35,043 bases of DNA from Desulfobacteraceae bacterium. GTDB lineage: Bacteria; Desulfobacterota; Desulfobacteria; Desulfobacterales; SKZT01. The stretch spans positions 1 through 35,043 of the forward strand of contig SKZT01000150.1 in the NCBI GenBank assembly GCA_007127235.1, read 5' to 3'. Below the pieces are notes generated by a model. The model was not told where the DNA came from. It saw only the letters and a program-made list of their open reading frames with translations, and did not search any database. Shown piece by piece: positions 7,853 to 17,725 of this stretch (positions within the stretch are counted from its first letter, which is position 1; every line of letters starts with the position of its first letter). Both the position numbers and the translations under genes were made by a program.

Positions 7853-8566
7853 TTAAAAAGGCCAAGCATTGTCCAAAATTCTGATTAGCCAACCCGGCTT
7901 TTGTTTTTCACTGAGTACTCCCTTGCCCATATATTCGATTTTGGCATCCAAGATATACTTGGAATCTATTATGTTATATGCGGAAATATCCGCGGGGCGG
8001 ACAATTCCTGTTAACCGTATCTCCTGATTTTCATTGTTGACTCGCACTGTTTTACTGCCTTGCACCCTGAGATTGCCGTTGCTTAAAACTTCCACAACCT
8101 GTGTCGTTAGAGTGGCCGAAAGTTTCTCCTCTCTTGAGGTTCTTCCGGATCCCCTGAAATCCGTTGCGCTCTCAGCGCTGATCAAATTGGAAGGATCCAG
8201 ATTAGGATTTCGGTTAGCGATACTTGTTTCGATGCCAAAAAACTTTGGTATCCCCATTGCCGCCGAAGCAGATCTTCCGGTGGAAGTTGCTGCTTCCTTT
8301 TTTGCGCTTGCCTGCTCATAGATTGCCACCGTGAGAATATCTCCGACAGTGTTTGCCTTGTTTGCAGCAAACAAAGAGGCTCGCGACTGTTTCCATAAAG
8401 AGCCATGTGTCGCGTGAGGTGCATTATCAACAACCGGAATCTCGGATTCAAAAACGGGTGGGGCTTGACTTGATTCATGGACAGCGTTTACTTGTCGATA
8501 TCCGCTGCAACCGGACAAGAATAAAACCCATGCGAGGATCATAATTAAAACTGTTTTGGCATTCAT
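7853..8566 (-). CDS. flgH: Flagellar L-ring lipoprotein FlgH
   Basis: Lipobox LSGC; GSLWKQSRASLFAANKANTVGDILTVAIYEQASAKKEA; LRVQGSKTVRVNNENQEIRLTGIVRPADIS. Confidence 0.96.
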   Translation of the reverse strand: MNAKTVLIMILAWVLFLSGCSGYRQVNAVHESSQAPPVFESEIPVVDNAPHATHGSLWKQSRASLFAANKANTVGDILTVAIYEQASAKKEAATSTGRSASAAMGIPKFFGIETSIANRNPNLDPSNLISAESATDFRGSGRTSREEKLSATLTTQVVEVLSNGNLRVQGSKTVRVNNENQEIRLTGIVRPADISAYNIIDSKYILDAKIEYMGKGVLSEKQKPGWLIRILDNAWPF

Positions 8567-8601
8567 TTATAATTCCTAAGATTCTGGAAAGTGTTATCAT
8601 G

Positions 8602-9549
8602 TCAAAATTCCACCATGGTCAAACCGGGACCTATAACTCGGCATGGTATCTCCCTGTTGGATTTCATGTTTTTTACCATGATGACATCTCCCATTTTTCC
8701 TTTTTGTAAGGCCAATCCGTTGGTGCTGATCTGAAGAGATCCTTTTTGCAAAATCATGGTTACCACTTGTCTGCGTTCAACCAGAATGGGAAGATCCAAA
8801 TCAGATTCGGTGATCACCTGGTTTATATTGACAGACCTTTTCAGCCTTTTTCCAATGACTTTATCAGGGTCGAGATAAGGATTTGTCAGTTGGGCAATAT
8901 TTTTTACCCTGGTTTGCACTTGCTCTTGTTCAATAACCGCTCCCCGGTTCATCCTTTCAGTTGCTAACACTACCGGTACAAAAGCCTGAACATGTCCTGC
9001 GATGACCAGGTTTTCCCTTACCTGCCCATTAACTCTTATGATGACATTGACCTGTCTGCTTTTGAGAATATCCCGATCCGAAAACAGCACTTCATATTCT
9101 ACCTTTCCCGTTTTGAAGTTCGGGACTGCCGGCAAATTTCTGACGTTAAAAGCAACCCGTTGAGCAGAAAGAGGCTTTAAGGCTTTCTGAAGTTCGATGT
9201 TGATTGCCGACTGAATCTCACAGCCACTTTTTGATACCACTTCATGGCTGATACAAACCGTGTCGGCACCTGTCCAACGAATCGATTCTTTATTAATAAC
9301 AGCATCCAGCACATATGCTTTTAGCGTGAGACTGTCAAAACACTTTTTTTTTCCTTTGGAAGGCGATGGGAACAGGACAAGGTCAGAGAGCACTTCAGAT
9401 TTTGAAAAGGGTCTTATTACAGCCACATCGGCTAAAGTCAGCATGGCGGTATCGACTACCACTTCTTGCTTGAAATGTATTTCCATGCCGAGCAATAAAG
9501 AGGGAAAACAAAAAAGAAATAAAACTATGCTAAAAACAAATCGTTTCAT
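8602..9549 (-). CDS. flgA: Flagellar P-ring assembly chaperone FlgA
   Basis: SAF-like region AVIEQEQVQTRVKNIAQL...GKRLKRSVNINQVITESDLDLP; VTMILQKGSLQISTNGLALQKGKMGDVIMVKNMKSNREI. Confidence 0.93.
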   Translation of the reverse strand: MKRFVFSIVLFLFCFPSLLLGMEIHFKQEVVVDTAMLTLADVAVIRPFSKSEVLSDLVLFPSPSKGKKKCFDSLTLKAYVLDAVINKESIRWTGADTVCISHEVVSKSGCEIQSAINIELQKALKPLSAQRVAFNVRNLPAVPNFKTGKVEYEVLFSDRDILKSRQVNVIIRVNGQVRENLVIAGHVQAFVPVVLATERMNRGAVIEQEQVQTRVKNIAQLTNPYLDPDKVIGKRLKRSVNINQVITESDLDLPILVERRQVVTMILQKGSLQISTNGLALQKGKMGDVIMVKNMKSNREIPCRVIGPGLTMVEF

Positions 9550-9551
9550 TA

Positions 9552-10337
9552 TTAAATCAACTGATTGGTCTGCTGAAGCATTTCATCGGCTGTTTTTATT
9601 GCCTTGGAATTGATTTCATAGGCCCGTTGGCCGGCAATGAGATTGATCATTTCCTGCATGACGCTTACATTGGAACGTTCCAGAAATCCCTGGGCCAGCG
9701 TTCCAAACCCCTGAGAGCCAGGAGCTCCCAAAATGGGTGCACCTGAAGAAACGGACTCTTGATGAAAATTACTGCCAAGGCTTTTAAGCCCTGATGGATT
9801 TCCGAATCTGGCCAGTTCCACAATGCCGATTTCCATGCCTTGTGATTCGTCATCCATATAAACCACTACGGTACCATCCTTACCAATAGCAAGCTTTGTG
9901 GCATTTTGGGGGATAACGATTTCGGGCACAAGGGGATTGCCATCGGCCGTGACCAGCCTGCCCATGCTGTCTTTTTTAAAACTGCCGTCACGTGTATAGG
10001 CCGTTTCTCCATTGGGAATATTTACCTGAAAAAAACCATCCCCCTCAATGGCCAGGTCAAGGTCACTGCCTGTTTTTTCAAAATCTCCCACGGTATATAT
10101 TTTTTCCACGGCTACGACCCGCGTTCCCAGCCCGACCTGAATTCCGGTAGGCACTTCGGTATCTTCTGTTGCTGAACTTCCCACAGCCCTTGCATTTTGA
10201 TAAAAGAGATCCTGAAAATTAACCCGGCTCCTTTTGAACCCGGTTGTGTTTACATTGGCCAGGTTGTTTGCCGTAACATTAATATTGGTCTCCTGCGCAT
10301 TCATGCCGGTTGCTGCTGAAAATAAAGCTGTGATCAT
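9552..10337 (-). CDS. flgG: Distal rod protein FlgG
   Basis: ITALFSAATGMNAQETNINVTANNLANVNTTGFKRSRVNFQDLFYQ; LERSNVSVMQEMINLIAGQRAYEINSKAIKTADEMLQ. Confidence 0.97.
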   Translation of the reverse strand: MITALFSAATGMNAQETNINVTANNLANVNTTGFKRSRVNFQDLFYQNARAVGSSATEDTEVPTGIQVGLGTRVVAVEKIYTVGDFEKTGSDLDLAIEGDGFFQVNIPNGETAYTRDGSFKKDSMGRLVTADGNPLVPEIVIPQNATKLAIGKDGTVVVYMDDESQGMEIGIVELARFGNPSGLKSLGSNFHQESVSSGAPILGAPGSQGFGTLAQGFLERSNVSVMQEMINLIAGQRAYEINSKAIKTADEMLQQTNQLI

Positions 10338-10387
10338 AACTGTCCCCGCTTGTAAATAATGTTAACATTTATGAAAAGCCTGAGAAA

Positions 10388-11113
10388 TTATCCAAGCCTT
10401 CCGATTTCTCGTGCTTTTTCGCTTATATCACTGAAAATTTTCATAGTGTTCATAAAAGCGGCATATGCTCTCTTGGTCTCTATAATTTCAGCGGTTAAGA
10501 GCACGGGATTGACATTGGAACGTTCCAGACTCCCCTGTAGAAGACTTGCACCGCTGGAAAGCTTATCTGCCATTCCCGGTTTTAATTCCCAAAATCCGTT
10601 TCCTTTTCTCAGCAGGTTTTGATTGTCAGGTACTTCATAAACAGTCAGCCGCCCAATTTCAATACCATCAGCAGTTACAATTCCATCGCTGTTGATCAGC
10701 ACATTATTGTGAGGAAAATTCACCGGACCATTCTCACCGATCACTTGCAGATCGTTAATGGATGTTACCAGGTTGTTTTGTTTGTCCAGTTTAAAATTTC
10801 CCTGCCGGGTATATAAAAAGCCATCTTCTAAAGCCACCTTAAAAAAACCCTCGCCTTTTATGGCTAAATCCAAGGACCTATTGGTTGTTTCCATATCACC
10901 TTGAGAAAAATCAGTATAGGAGCCCGAGGTTCTGGTAAAATTTATGCCTCCACCGATGCGGTTTTGTAGATTTTCGTTAAAAACCGATTCAAAAGAAACC
11001 CGGTCGGCTTTAAAACCGATATCGCCAATGTTGGCCAGATTATTAACGGTTACTTCCAATTGCTGCATTTTGGCCACAGCTCCAGACAATGCGCTGTATA
11101 TACCTGAACCCAT
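10388..11113 (-). CDS. flgF: Proximal rod protein FlgF
   Basis: GSGIYSALSGAVAKMQQLEVTVNNLANIGDIGFKADRVSFE; LERSNVNPVLLTAEIIETKRAYAAFMNTMK. Confidence 0.94.
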   Translation of the reverse strand: MGSGIYSALSGAVAKMQQLEVTVNNLANIGDIGFKADRVSFESVFNENLQNRIGGGINFTRTSGSYTDFSQGDMETTNRSLDLAIKGEGFFKVALEDGFLYTRQGNFKLDKQNNLVTSINDLQVIGENGPVNFPHNNVLINSDGIVTADGIEIGRLTVYEVPDNQNLLRKGNGFWELKPGMADKLSSGASLLQGSLERSNVNPVLLTAEIIETKRAYAAFMNTMKIFSDISEKAREIGRLG

Positions 11114-11163
11114 ATTTTTTCCCTTCTATCGCTTTGTAGAGCATTTTTAATTAGCTAATTATC

Positions 11164-11190
11164 TTATCGTCACTTTTCTGGCGGATTTTA
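11164..11190 (-). promoter_or_regulatory. Sigma28-like promoter upstream of flgF
   Basis: Minus strand TAAAATCC-N11-GACGATAA; spacing identical to the sigma28 consensus, -35 core TAAA and -10 GACGATAA (7 of 8 to GCCGATAA). About 50 nt upstream of the flgF ATG. Confidence 0.6.
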
Positions 11191-11231
11191 ATTTTGTATT
11201 TCATAATCCATAATATGTTCCGCACTCATGT

Positions 11232-11624
11232 TCAGTCCCTCTTGGAAAGTCGTGCCAAGGAGAGCATCTGTTCGGCCTCAGGGAGGGAGACATCCAGAAT
11301 TTCAGCTATTTCCTGAACTCCAAGGCCAGAGCGTTCCAATTGAGCAACATGACGATATTTGTCTGAGACTGGGGTTTTTAAAGCGGGGATGGTTTCGAAC
11401 CTGTATTTTAGTTCCTCTTTGTCTATATGGTTTTTAAAGGGATTATCCGAAGTATTCTTGAAATCTTCAAAGGTCCCCATTTTTTGCGCCAAACCATCGA
11501 ACTGCTGACTAATTTGTTTCAGGCGCTTGTTGTTTCGAAAAAATAACAACAGGCAAAAACCGCTGAGAAAAACACAAAACATCGTAAAAGAACATAATAC
11601 ATAAAGTAATCCTGTTTGATCCAT
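11232..11624 (-). CDS. DUF2802-like membrane-anchored protein of flagellar clusters
   Basis: N-terminal TM helix and C-terminal HTH-like segment VAQLERSGLGVQEIAEILDVSLPEAEQMLSLARL; adjacent to fliA. Confidence 0.65.
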   Translation of the reverse strand: MDQTGLLYVLCSFTMFCVFLSGFCLLLFFRNNKRLKQISQQFDGLAQKMGTFEDFKNTSDNPFKNHIDKEELKYRFETIPALKTPVSDKYRHVAQLERSGLGVQEIAEILDVSLPEAEQMLSLARLSKRD

Positions 11625-11650
11625 TGATGGGGGTATCCTGTATAATAATT

Positions 11651-12382
11651 CTAACCCAGCATTCTGGCCTTTAGTTTCATCAAGGCCTGAGTATGAAGCT
11701 GCGATATCCTTCCTTCAGAAAGCTCCAGGATTTCCGCTATTTCTCGTTGAGTAAATTCTTCATAATAAAACAAAGTAAGCACCAAGCGCTCTTTTTCGGA
11801 AAGCTTTTCAACTTCATCTGCCAGTTCCTGAATTAATTCCTGGTTTCCGATTGCTTCCTCCGGGTTTTTACCGTTAATATCTTTGAGTTGATCCAGGAAA
11901 GTTTCCCCATTGGACGAATCGCTGAGAATCTCATTTAGGCTCACAATGCTGAGATGGCCAATTTCGTTAAGAAGTTTCTGATATTCTTCGGTGCTCATAT
12001 TCATGGCCTCTGCAATTTCTTTTTCTTCCGGGTCCCGTCCCATTTGCTGTTCCAATCTTTTTATTTCTTTGATCATCCGTGTATGCTTTTCGCGCATGGA
12101 GCGAGAAAACCAGTCCATTTTACGGATTTCATCCATAACTGCTCCCCTGATTCGGGTTTCGGCATAGGTTTTAAAAAGTACCCCTCTGTCAGGATCAAAG
12201 CGACCGGCAGCTTCAATAAGTCCATATATCGCTGCACTTTTCAATTCGTCCATTGAGATAAATAGGGGGATTTGCGGACGCATCCGTTGTACTATGAAAT
12301 TAACAAAATCTATATGGGCCTTAATCAATCCGTCTCTTTGATCATATGCAGTGGTTTGATACATTTTTTCAGGCTCCTTCAC
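11651..12382 (-). CDS. fliA: RNA polymerase sigma factor for flagellar operon FliA (sigma28)
   Basis: ISMDELKSAAIYGLIEAAGRFDPDRGVLFKTYAETRIRGAVMDEIRKMDWFSRSMR; LSEKERLVLTLFYYEEFTQREIAEILELSEGRISQLHTQALMKL. Confidence 0.97.
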   Translation of the reverse strand: MKEPEKMYQTTAYDQRDGLIKAHIDFVNFIVQRMRPQIPLFISMDELKSAAIYGLIEAAGRFDPDRGVLFKTYAETRIRGAVMDEIRKMDWFSRSMREKHTRMIKEIKRLEQQMGRDPEEKEIAEAMNMSTEEYQKLLNEIGHLSIVSLNEILSDSSNGETFLDQLKDINGKNPEEAIGNQELIQELADEVEKLSEKERLVLTLFYYEEFTQREIAEILELSEGRISQLHTQALMKLKARMLG

Positions 12383-13284
12383 TGTGCTTCAGAATAAGAC
12401 AGCATATTTTTCCAAAAAAATTGCATGGATCCTTTTTGCGCCTGTTTTTCCGATTTCAGTTCAATATTTTCGACAAGTTCTTCAAAGGCCAGGCTGGGTT
12501 TTGCTTTGGGAAACAGTTCCACAATAGTCTTTTGTTTACGGACTGAATCAACGAAACGCTTATCCATGGGAATAGCCCCTAAAAAGTCGATTGAGATGTC
12601 GATAAATCGGCTGCTGACCAGGATTAATTTCTGATAGGCATCAAGGGCTTCATTTTCAGAAACCACCGAATTGACGACCAGCTTGAATTTTTTTTCGTTA
12701 AACATGGTGGAAAGTAGTTTCATCAGAGCATAGGCATCTGAGAGTGCAGTTGGTTCGGGAGTGGTGATCACAATAATTTCCTGAGAAGCCAGGATGAAAT
12801 AGGTAACATTTTCCGAAATACCGGCTTCCGTGTCGATTAAAACCACATCAAAGCGCCCGTGCAAGAGGTCGATCTCCTCCATAAGGTGAAGCTTTTGAGT
12901 AGAGTCCAGGTGGGTGTATTGTTGAAGTCCTGATCCGGCAGGCAGGACCGTAATTCCACAAGTAGTTTGAACCAGTATGTCCTGAAGCGTTTTCTCACCT
13001 GCAAAAAAGTGATTCAGGTTAAACTTGGGATTAAGTCCGAAATGCAGGTCAATATTGGCAAGACCAAGATCGGCATCAATTACCAGAACACGATATCCCC
13101 GTTTAGCCATGACAACTGCTAAGTTTGCAACACAAATGGTCTTGCCCACGCCTCCTTTTCCACTGGTTATCGAAACGACTCTGGCTGTTTTTAAGCCTTT
13201 GGTTTTGCGCTGCTTTTTGTATTCAAATTCATGGCTCAATGCACGAAGAGTCTCTGCTTGGTCGCATTTTTTTTGAAATTCCAT
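12379..13284 (-). CDS. flhG: MinD-like ATPase FlhG (FleN/YlxH)
   Basis: N-terminal DQAETLRAL (FlhF-activating motif) and P-loop SGKGGVGKTICVANLAVVMAKRGYRVLVIDADLGLANID. 49-nt overlap with the 3' end of flhF. Confidence 0.95.
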   Translation of the reverse strand: MEFQKKCDQAETLRALSHEFEYKKQRKTKGLKTARVVSITSGKGGVGKTICVANLAVVMAKRGYRVLVIDADLGLANIDLHFGLNPKFNLNHFFAGEKTLQDILVQTTCGITVLPAGSGLQQYTHLDSTQKLHLMEEIDLLHGRFDVVLIDTEAGISENVTYFILASQEIIVITTPEPTALSDAYALMKLLSTMFNEKKFKLVVNSVVSENEALDAYQKLILVSSRFIDISIDFLGAIPMDKRFVDSVRKQKTIVELFPKAKPSLAFEELVENIELKSEKQAQKGSMQFFWKNMLSYSEAQ

Positions 13285-14567
13285 TGTTCAACTATTCCGT
13301 TTTTTTGAAGAATCATCCTGGCAAGCTGTTGGGCTTCAGGTAAAAAAAGGTCTTCCGGTACTTTTTGCCCGTTGGTCAAAAAAGATACCGGATACCCTAC
13401 CCGCAGGTGAACATTGAGAATCGAACCTAAAAGATCACATTCATCGAGTTTTGTAAAAACAAGCCCTTGGAGTTTCAGGCTTTGAAATCTGTGAATGATG
13501 CTGTTTAAATCACGTTCGCGGGTTGTAGCTGAAACCACCAGATGATTTTCTATTTTCAGGGTGGGATCTAAAAAAGCTGCCAGTTCTTTCAGGCTCAACT
13601 CGTCTTTTGGACTTCTTCCGGCAGTATCCAGAAGAATTAAATCCTTGTCCTGATGCCGATTGAAAATATTTTGCAGCTGTTGGGGGGATTTGGCCGTTTC
13701 TACCGGAACATTCATAATTTGCCCGTAAATTTTCAGCTGTTCTGCTGCTGCGATTCGATAATTATCAATGGTTGCCAGGGCGACGTTTTTGCCGCCATTG
13801 AGCAGAAAATTTGCTGCAACTTTTGCAATGGTCGTGGTTTTGCCGACACCGGTAGGCCCGATAAAAGAAATTCGTTTTTGGCCGTTCCAGGGAACGGCGA
13901 GGGGATTTTCGATATTGATAACTTCTGCAACCACTTGTTGGAGAATATAGTGTTGGTTTTTATAGGTTGTGTTGTCAAAATTTGTACTTTTTTTTCTAAT
14001 CATTCCGATGAGCACATGAATTGTTTCAGGCCCTATACCCAATTGGCCGAGCTGATCCACGAATTTTTTTTCTGAGTTTCCCAAGGTGAATTCCTGATGA
14101 TTGTTATTGGGGCTGGAATAAAACAGTTGTTTTTTCCATTGTCCTTTAATATCGGATATTTCGCGGGATAGCCCTTGAAAGGTTTGTCTCATTTGCTTTA
14201 ATTCATCAAGAATGTATTCATCCTGGTTCAGATACATTTGGTTTCTGGAAACCTCTTGGGTTTTTTTAAGGATATCCTCGAAAAGCCCCTTGTTTTGATA
14301 AGGATCGGTTTTTTCCGGAGTCTCCTGTACGATTTCAGGACCAGTTGCATTTTTGAAGGGTTTGTCTTCGGTCTTTTTATGTTCTTTTTCCGGTTTCATG
14401 GATGTATCCACCGCCGCAATGACTTCAATCCATGGCTTTCCCAAAACACCCAGCTTTGTTTTGTAAATATTTCTGGAGGATAATATTAAAGCATCAGGAC
14501 CCAGTTCCTTTTTGACTTTCTCTATTGCTGACCGGATATCCTGTGCTTCATAGACTTTAACTTGCAT
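13236..14567 (-). CDS. flhF: Flagellar biosynthesis SRP-like GTPase FlhF
   Basis: MQVKVYEAQDIRSAIEKVKKELGPDALILSSR; GPTGVGKTTTIAKVAANF; LLDTAGRSPKD; FTKLDECDLLGSILNV. Confidence 0.97.
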   Translation of the reverse strand: MQVKVYEAQDIRSAIEKVKKELGPDALILSSRNIYKTKLGVLGKPWIEVIAAVDTSMKPEKEHKKTEDKPFKNATGPEIVQETPEKTDPYQNKGLFEDILKKTQEVSRNQMYLNQDEYILDELKQMRQTFQGLSREISDIKGQWKKQLFYSSPNNNHQEFTLGNSEKKFVDQLGQLGIGPETIHVLIGMIRKKSTNFDNTTYKNQHYILQQVVAEVINIENPLAVPWNGQKRISFIGPTGVGKTTTIAKVAANFLLNGGKNVALATIDNYRIAAAEQLKIYGQIMNVPVETAKSPQQLQNIFNRHQDKDLILLDTAGRSPKDELSLKELAAFLDPTLKIENHLVVSATTRERDLNSIIHRFQSLKLQGLVFTKLDECDLLGSILNVHLRVGYPVSFLTNGQKVPEDLFLPEAQQLARMILQKNGIVEQWNFKKNATKQRLFVH

Positions 14568-16656
14568 TAAATCTCACCGTTCCCAAAGATTGGATTTTGA
14601 TTTGAGGTGCAACTTCGTTATGGGAAATAACCGCCAGGCCTGGAAAATATCTTTCCGTCAACTTTTTGACATGAAGACGAATTGATGCAGGGCAGAGCAA
14701 TACCGGATTGTTTCCGCCTCTGAATTTTTCGAGCTGTTTGCCGATATTTTCCAGGAGTGCTTTGGTCTTTTCAAAATCGAGAGCCAAGATTCCCCCGTGT
14801 CTATTTGACTGGATTGTTTCATGGATAGCTTCTTCCACTTCATGGTCCAGGGTAATAATGGAAAGCATGTTGTCGTTACCTGCGAATGCTGCACTAATTT
14901 GTCTTGCAAGGGCCTGCCGAACCTGTTCGGTCAACAAATCCAGGTCTTGAACATGAGGAGCGAAATCGGCGAGGGTTTCGAGTATTGTGCGTAAATCTCG
15001 AACAGAAACCCCCTCTTTTAATAGATTTTGCAGTACTCTCAATATTCCTCCCAGGCTCAGCAGATTAGGCATCAGTTCTTCAACTAACTTAGGATAATTT
15101 TTGGAAATATTATCAAGCAAATTTTGTGCCTCCTGCCGGCCCAATAACTCATGAGCATGGTTTTTGACCATTTCACTAAGGTGAGTTGCTATAACCGTAT
15201 TGCAATCCACCACCGTATAGCCGGCCATCTGAGCCCTTTGTTTTTTATCTTCGGAAATCCAGACGGCCGGAAGTCCGAAGGCAGGCTCAACAGCGGATAT
15301 TCCTTTCATTTTTTCCGTAGTATTTCCGGAATCTATAGCCAGATAATGACCCGGGGTCATTTCGGCTGATGCAAGGGGAACCCCCTTGAGCAGAAAGCGG
15401 TATTCGTTGGGTTTTAGTTGAAGGTTATCCTTGATATGGATTGGGGGCATAATGAAACCCAGAGAAAGTGCGAATTGTTTACGTATCTGCCGGATTCGAT
15501 TCAACAATTCTCCATCCTGAGAGGTATCCACCAGCCGGATTAACCCGTAACCCACTTCCAATTCCAAAAGGTCTACTGAAAGAAGATGTTCATAGTTTTC
15601 CTCCTTTTCTTTCTCTTTTTCTCTGACCATAGTGACTTCTTTTTCGTCACGGACTGTATCAATTTCTTTTTGATGTCTCTGCACAAAATAAGCCACTGTG
15701 AAAAGAAGGAGCGAAAGTATCAGAAAAGGAAAAAAGGGAAGGCCGGGGATCAGAGCAAATGACATCAATATAGCCCCAACCACCCATATGGCCCGCACAT
15801 TAAACGAGAATTGATTTTTCAACTGGGTGCCGAAATCTCCTTGTCCGGCGCTTCGGGAGACCAATATTCCGGCTCCCGTTGAAATGATCAGGGCAGGAAT
15901 CTGACTCACCAGACCATCTCCGACAGTCAGGGTTGTGTAATTATGCGCTGCTTCCAGCAGTGGCATCCCCTGTTGAACCACACCAATAATAAAACCAGCG
16001 CATATATTGATCAGGGTGATAACTATTCCCGCAATGGCGTCTCCCCGTACAAATTTGCTGGCTCCGTCCATGGCACCGAAAAAATCGGCTTCCCGGGTGA
16101 TTTCTTCCCGCCTGAAGCGAGCCTGCTCTTCATTGATGAGTCCGGCGTTTAAATCAGCATCAATGGCCATCTGTTTTCCTGGCATGGCATCGAGTGTGAA
16201 GCGTGCAGACACCTCAGCCACTCTTCCGGCGCCTTTGGTGATAACTACAAAATTGATTACTACGAGAATAAGGAAAACGACAATTCCCACCACATAGTTG
16301 CCTCCCACCACAAACTGCCCGAAAGATTGAATGACTTTACCAGCAGCAAATTCTCCGGTGTCTCCGTATAATAATATCAAGCGGGTGGAGGCCACATTCA
16401 GGGAAAGGCGAAACAGGGTGGTGACCAGAAGAACTGTTGGAAATATTGAAAATTCGAGCGATTTTTGCACATAGAGTGTTATAATCAGTATCATCAGTGC
16501 TACAGTGATGTTTAATGCAAGGAATATATCCAGTAAAAAAGGCGGGATTGGTATAACCATGACCAGAAGAATAACCACCAGACCAAAAGAGACCAGAAGG
16601 TCACTTCTTAATAAAAACTGAGCCCATCTTTGCTGAACGAGTTGATCTATCGTCAT
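14557..16656 (-). CDS. flhA: Flagellar export apparatus protein FlhA
   Basis: 699 aa; LDIFLALNITVALMILIITLYVQKSLEFSIFPTVLLVTTLFRLSLNVASTRLIL; GKQMAIDADLNAGLINEEQARFRREEITREADFFGAMDGASKFVRGDAIAGI. Confidence 0.98.
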   Translation of the reverse strand: MTIDQLVQQRWAQFLLRSDLLVSFGLVVILLVMVIPIPPFLLDIFLALNITVALMILIITLYVQKSLEFSIFPTVLLVTTLFRLSLNVASTRLILLYGDTGEFAAGKVIQSFGQFVVGGNYVVGIVVFLILVVINFVVITKGAGRVAEVSARFTLDAMPGKQMAIDADLNAGLINEEQARFRREEITREADFFGAMDGASKFVRGDAIAGIVITLINICAGFIIGVVQQGMPLLEAAHNYTTLTVGDGLVSQIPALIISTGAGILVSRSAGQGDFGTQLKNQFSFNVRAIWVVGAILMSFALIPGLPFFPFLILSLLLFTVAYFVQRHQKEIDTVRDEKEVTMVREKEKEKEENYEHLLSVDLLELEVGYGLIRLVDTSQDGELLNRIRQIRKQFALSLGFIMPPIHIKDNLQLKPNEYRFLLKGVPLASAEMTPGHYLAIDSGNTTEKMKGISAVEPAFGLPAVWISEDKKQRAQMAGYTVVDCNTVIATHLSEMVKNHAHELLGRQEAQNLLDNISKNYPKLVEELMPNLLSLGGILRVLQNLLKEGVSVRDLRTILETLADFAPHVQDLDLLTEQVRQALARQISAAFAGNDNMLSIITLDHEVEEAIHETIQSNRHGGILALDFEKTKALLENIGKQLEKFRGGNNPVLLCPASIRLHVKKLTERYFPGLAVISHNEVAPQIKIQSLGTVRFNAS

Positions 16657-17717
16657 TATTTTCTCTTTTTCAGTTTATAAACATAAGCTAAAATTTCTGC
16701 CACGGCCTTGAACATTTCTTCAGGGATTGTTTGTCCGAGTTCTACTTGGTATAAAGCTCTGGCCACAGTCGGATTTTCTATCAAAGGCACATCATGTAAT
16801 TTGCCAATCTCTTTGATTTTTTTAGCGACCAGGTCCGCACCTTTGGCCACCACTACCGGGGCATCCATTGTTTCTCTTCTATACTGAAGTGCCACTGCAT
16901 AATGGGTCGGATTGGTTATGATCACATCGGATTGGGGGATCTGATTCATCATGCGTTTTTTTGACATCTCCCGCTGAATCATCCGTACACGTTGCTTTAT
17001 CTGAGGATCGCCATCTCTTTCTTTATATTCTTCTTTCAATTCTTGCTTGGTCATTTTCATTTTCTTTTCCATCTCATAACGGGAAAAAAAATAATCGGCC
17101 ACGGCAATAATGATGAGCAATATGCAGCATTTCAAAAGAATAATGAACATTACCCTGGCCATAAAACCAAGGGTTGGTTCCAGTTCATTTCCCGCAAGGC
17201 TCAGAAATTCATCGAAGCGTACAAAAAGGGTCCAATAGGCCACAGCACCCACTAAAAATACTTTCCCGAATGATTTGGCAGCTTCAAAAAAGGAGCGTTT
17301 GGAAACAAATTTGCGCATGCCTTTGATGGGATCTAATTTTTTCAGATCAGGTTGGAGAGGTTTGACCGTGAACAACCAGCCTATCTGCAGAAAACTGGAA
17401 AGAAACCCGACGACCAAACAAGTAAGAAGCATTGGCCAAATTAGGCCGAAAAGCTTTTGTACCCCAAAAATTAACATCTGTCTTGCCGACAAAAAAGTGA
17501 CCGAAAATTCAGAACTCAATCCCCAAAAAATGGCTAAAAATGATTTTAAATCCTCCCAGAAAAAAGGTGCATAAAAGGACCACATTATGAGGGCGGCCGT
17601 AAGCAGCATGGCGGTGTTTACTTCACGGCTTTGGGCGACCTGTCCTTTTTCCCTGAATTCACGCCGCCTCTTTTCGGTAGGCTCTTCGGTAGGTTCCTGA
17701 TTTTTTTCTTCAGCCAC
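16656..17717 (-). CDS. flhB: Flagellar export switch protein FlhB
   Basis: EPTEKRRREFREKGQVAQSREVNTA; autocleavage motif NPTH in VIITNPTHYAVALQY. Confidence 0.98.
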   Translation of the reverse strand: MAEEKNQEPTEEPTEKRRREFREKGQVAQSREVNTAMLLTAALIMWSFYAPFFWEDLKSFLAIFWGLSSEFSVTFLSARQMLIFGVQKLFGLIWPMLLTCLVVGFLSSFLQIGWLFTVKPLQPDLKKLDPIKGMRKFVSKRSFFEAAKSFGKVFLVGAVAYWTLFVRFDEFLSLAGNELEPTLGFMARVMFIILLKCCILLIIIAVADYFFSRYEMEKKMKMTKQELKEEYKERDGDPQIKQRVRMIQREMSKKRMMNQIPQSDVIITNPTHYAVALQYRRETMDAPVVVAKGADLVAKKIKEIGKLHDVPLIENPTVARALYQVELGQTIPEEMFKAVAEILAYVYKLKKRK

Positions 17718-17725
17718 TCAGCACC

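Noticed and set aside
13653-14075. Plus-strand ORF of 140 aa inside flhF
   Set aside because: Antisense to the FlhF GTPase domain; no recognisable features.
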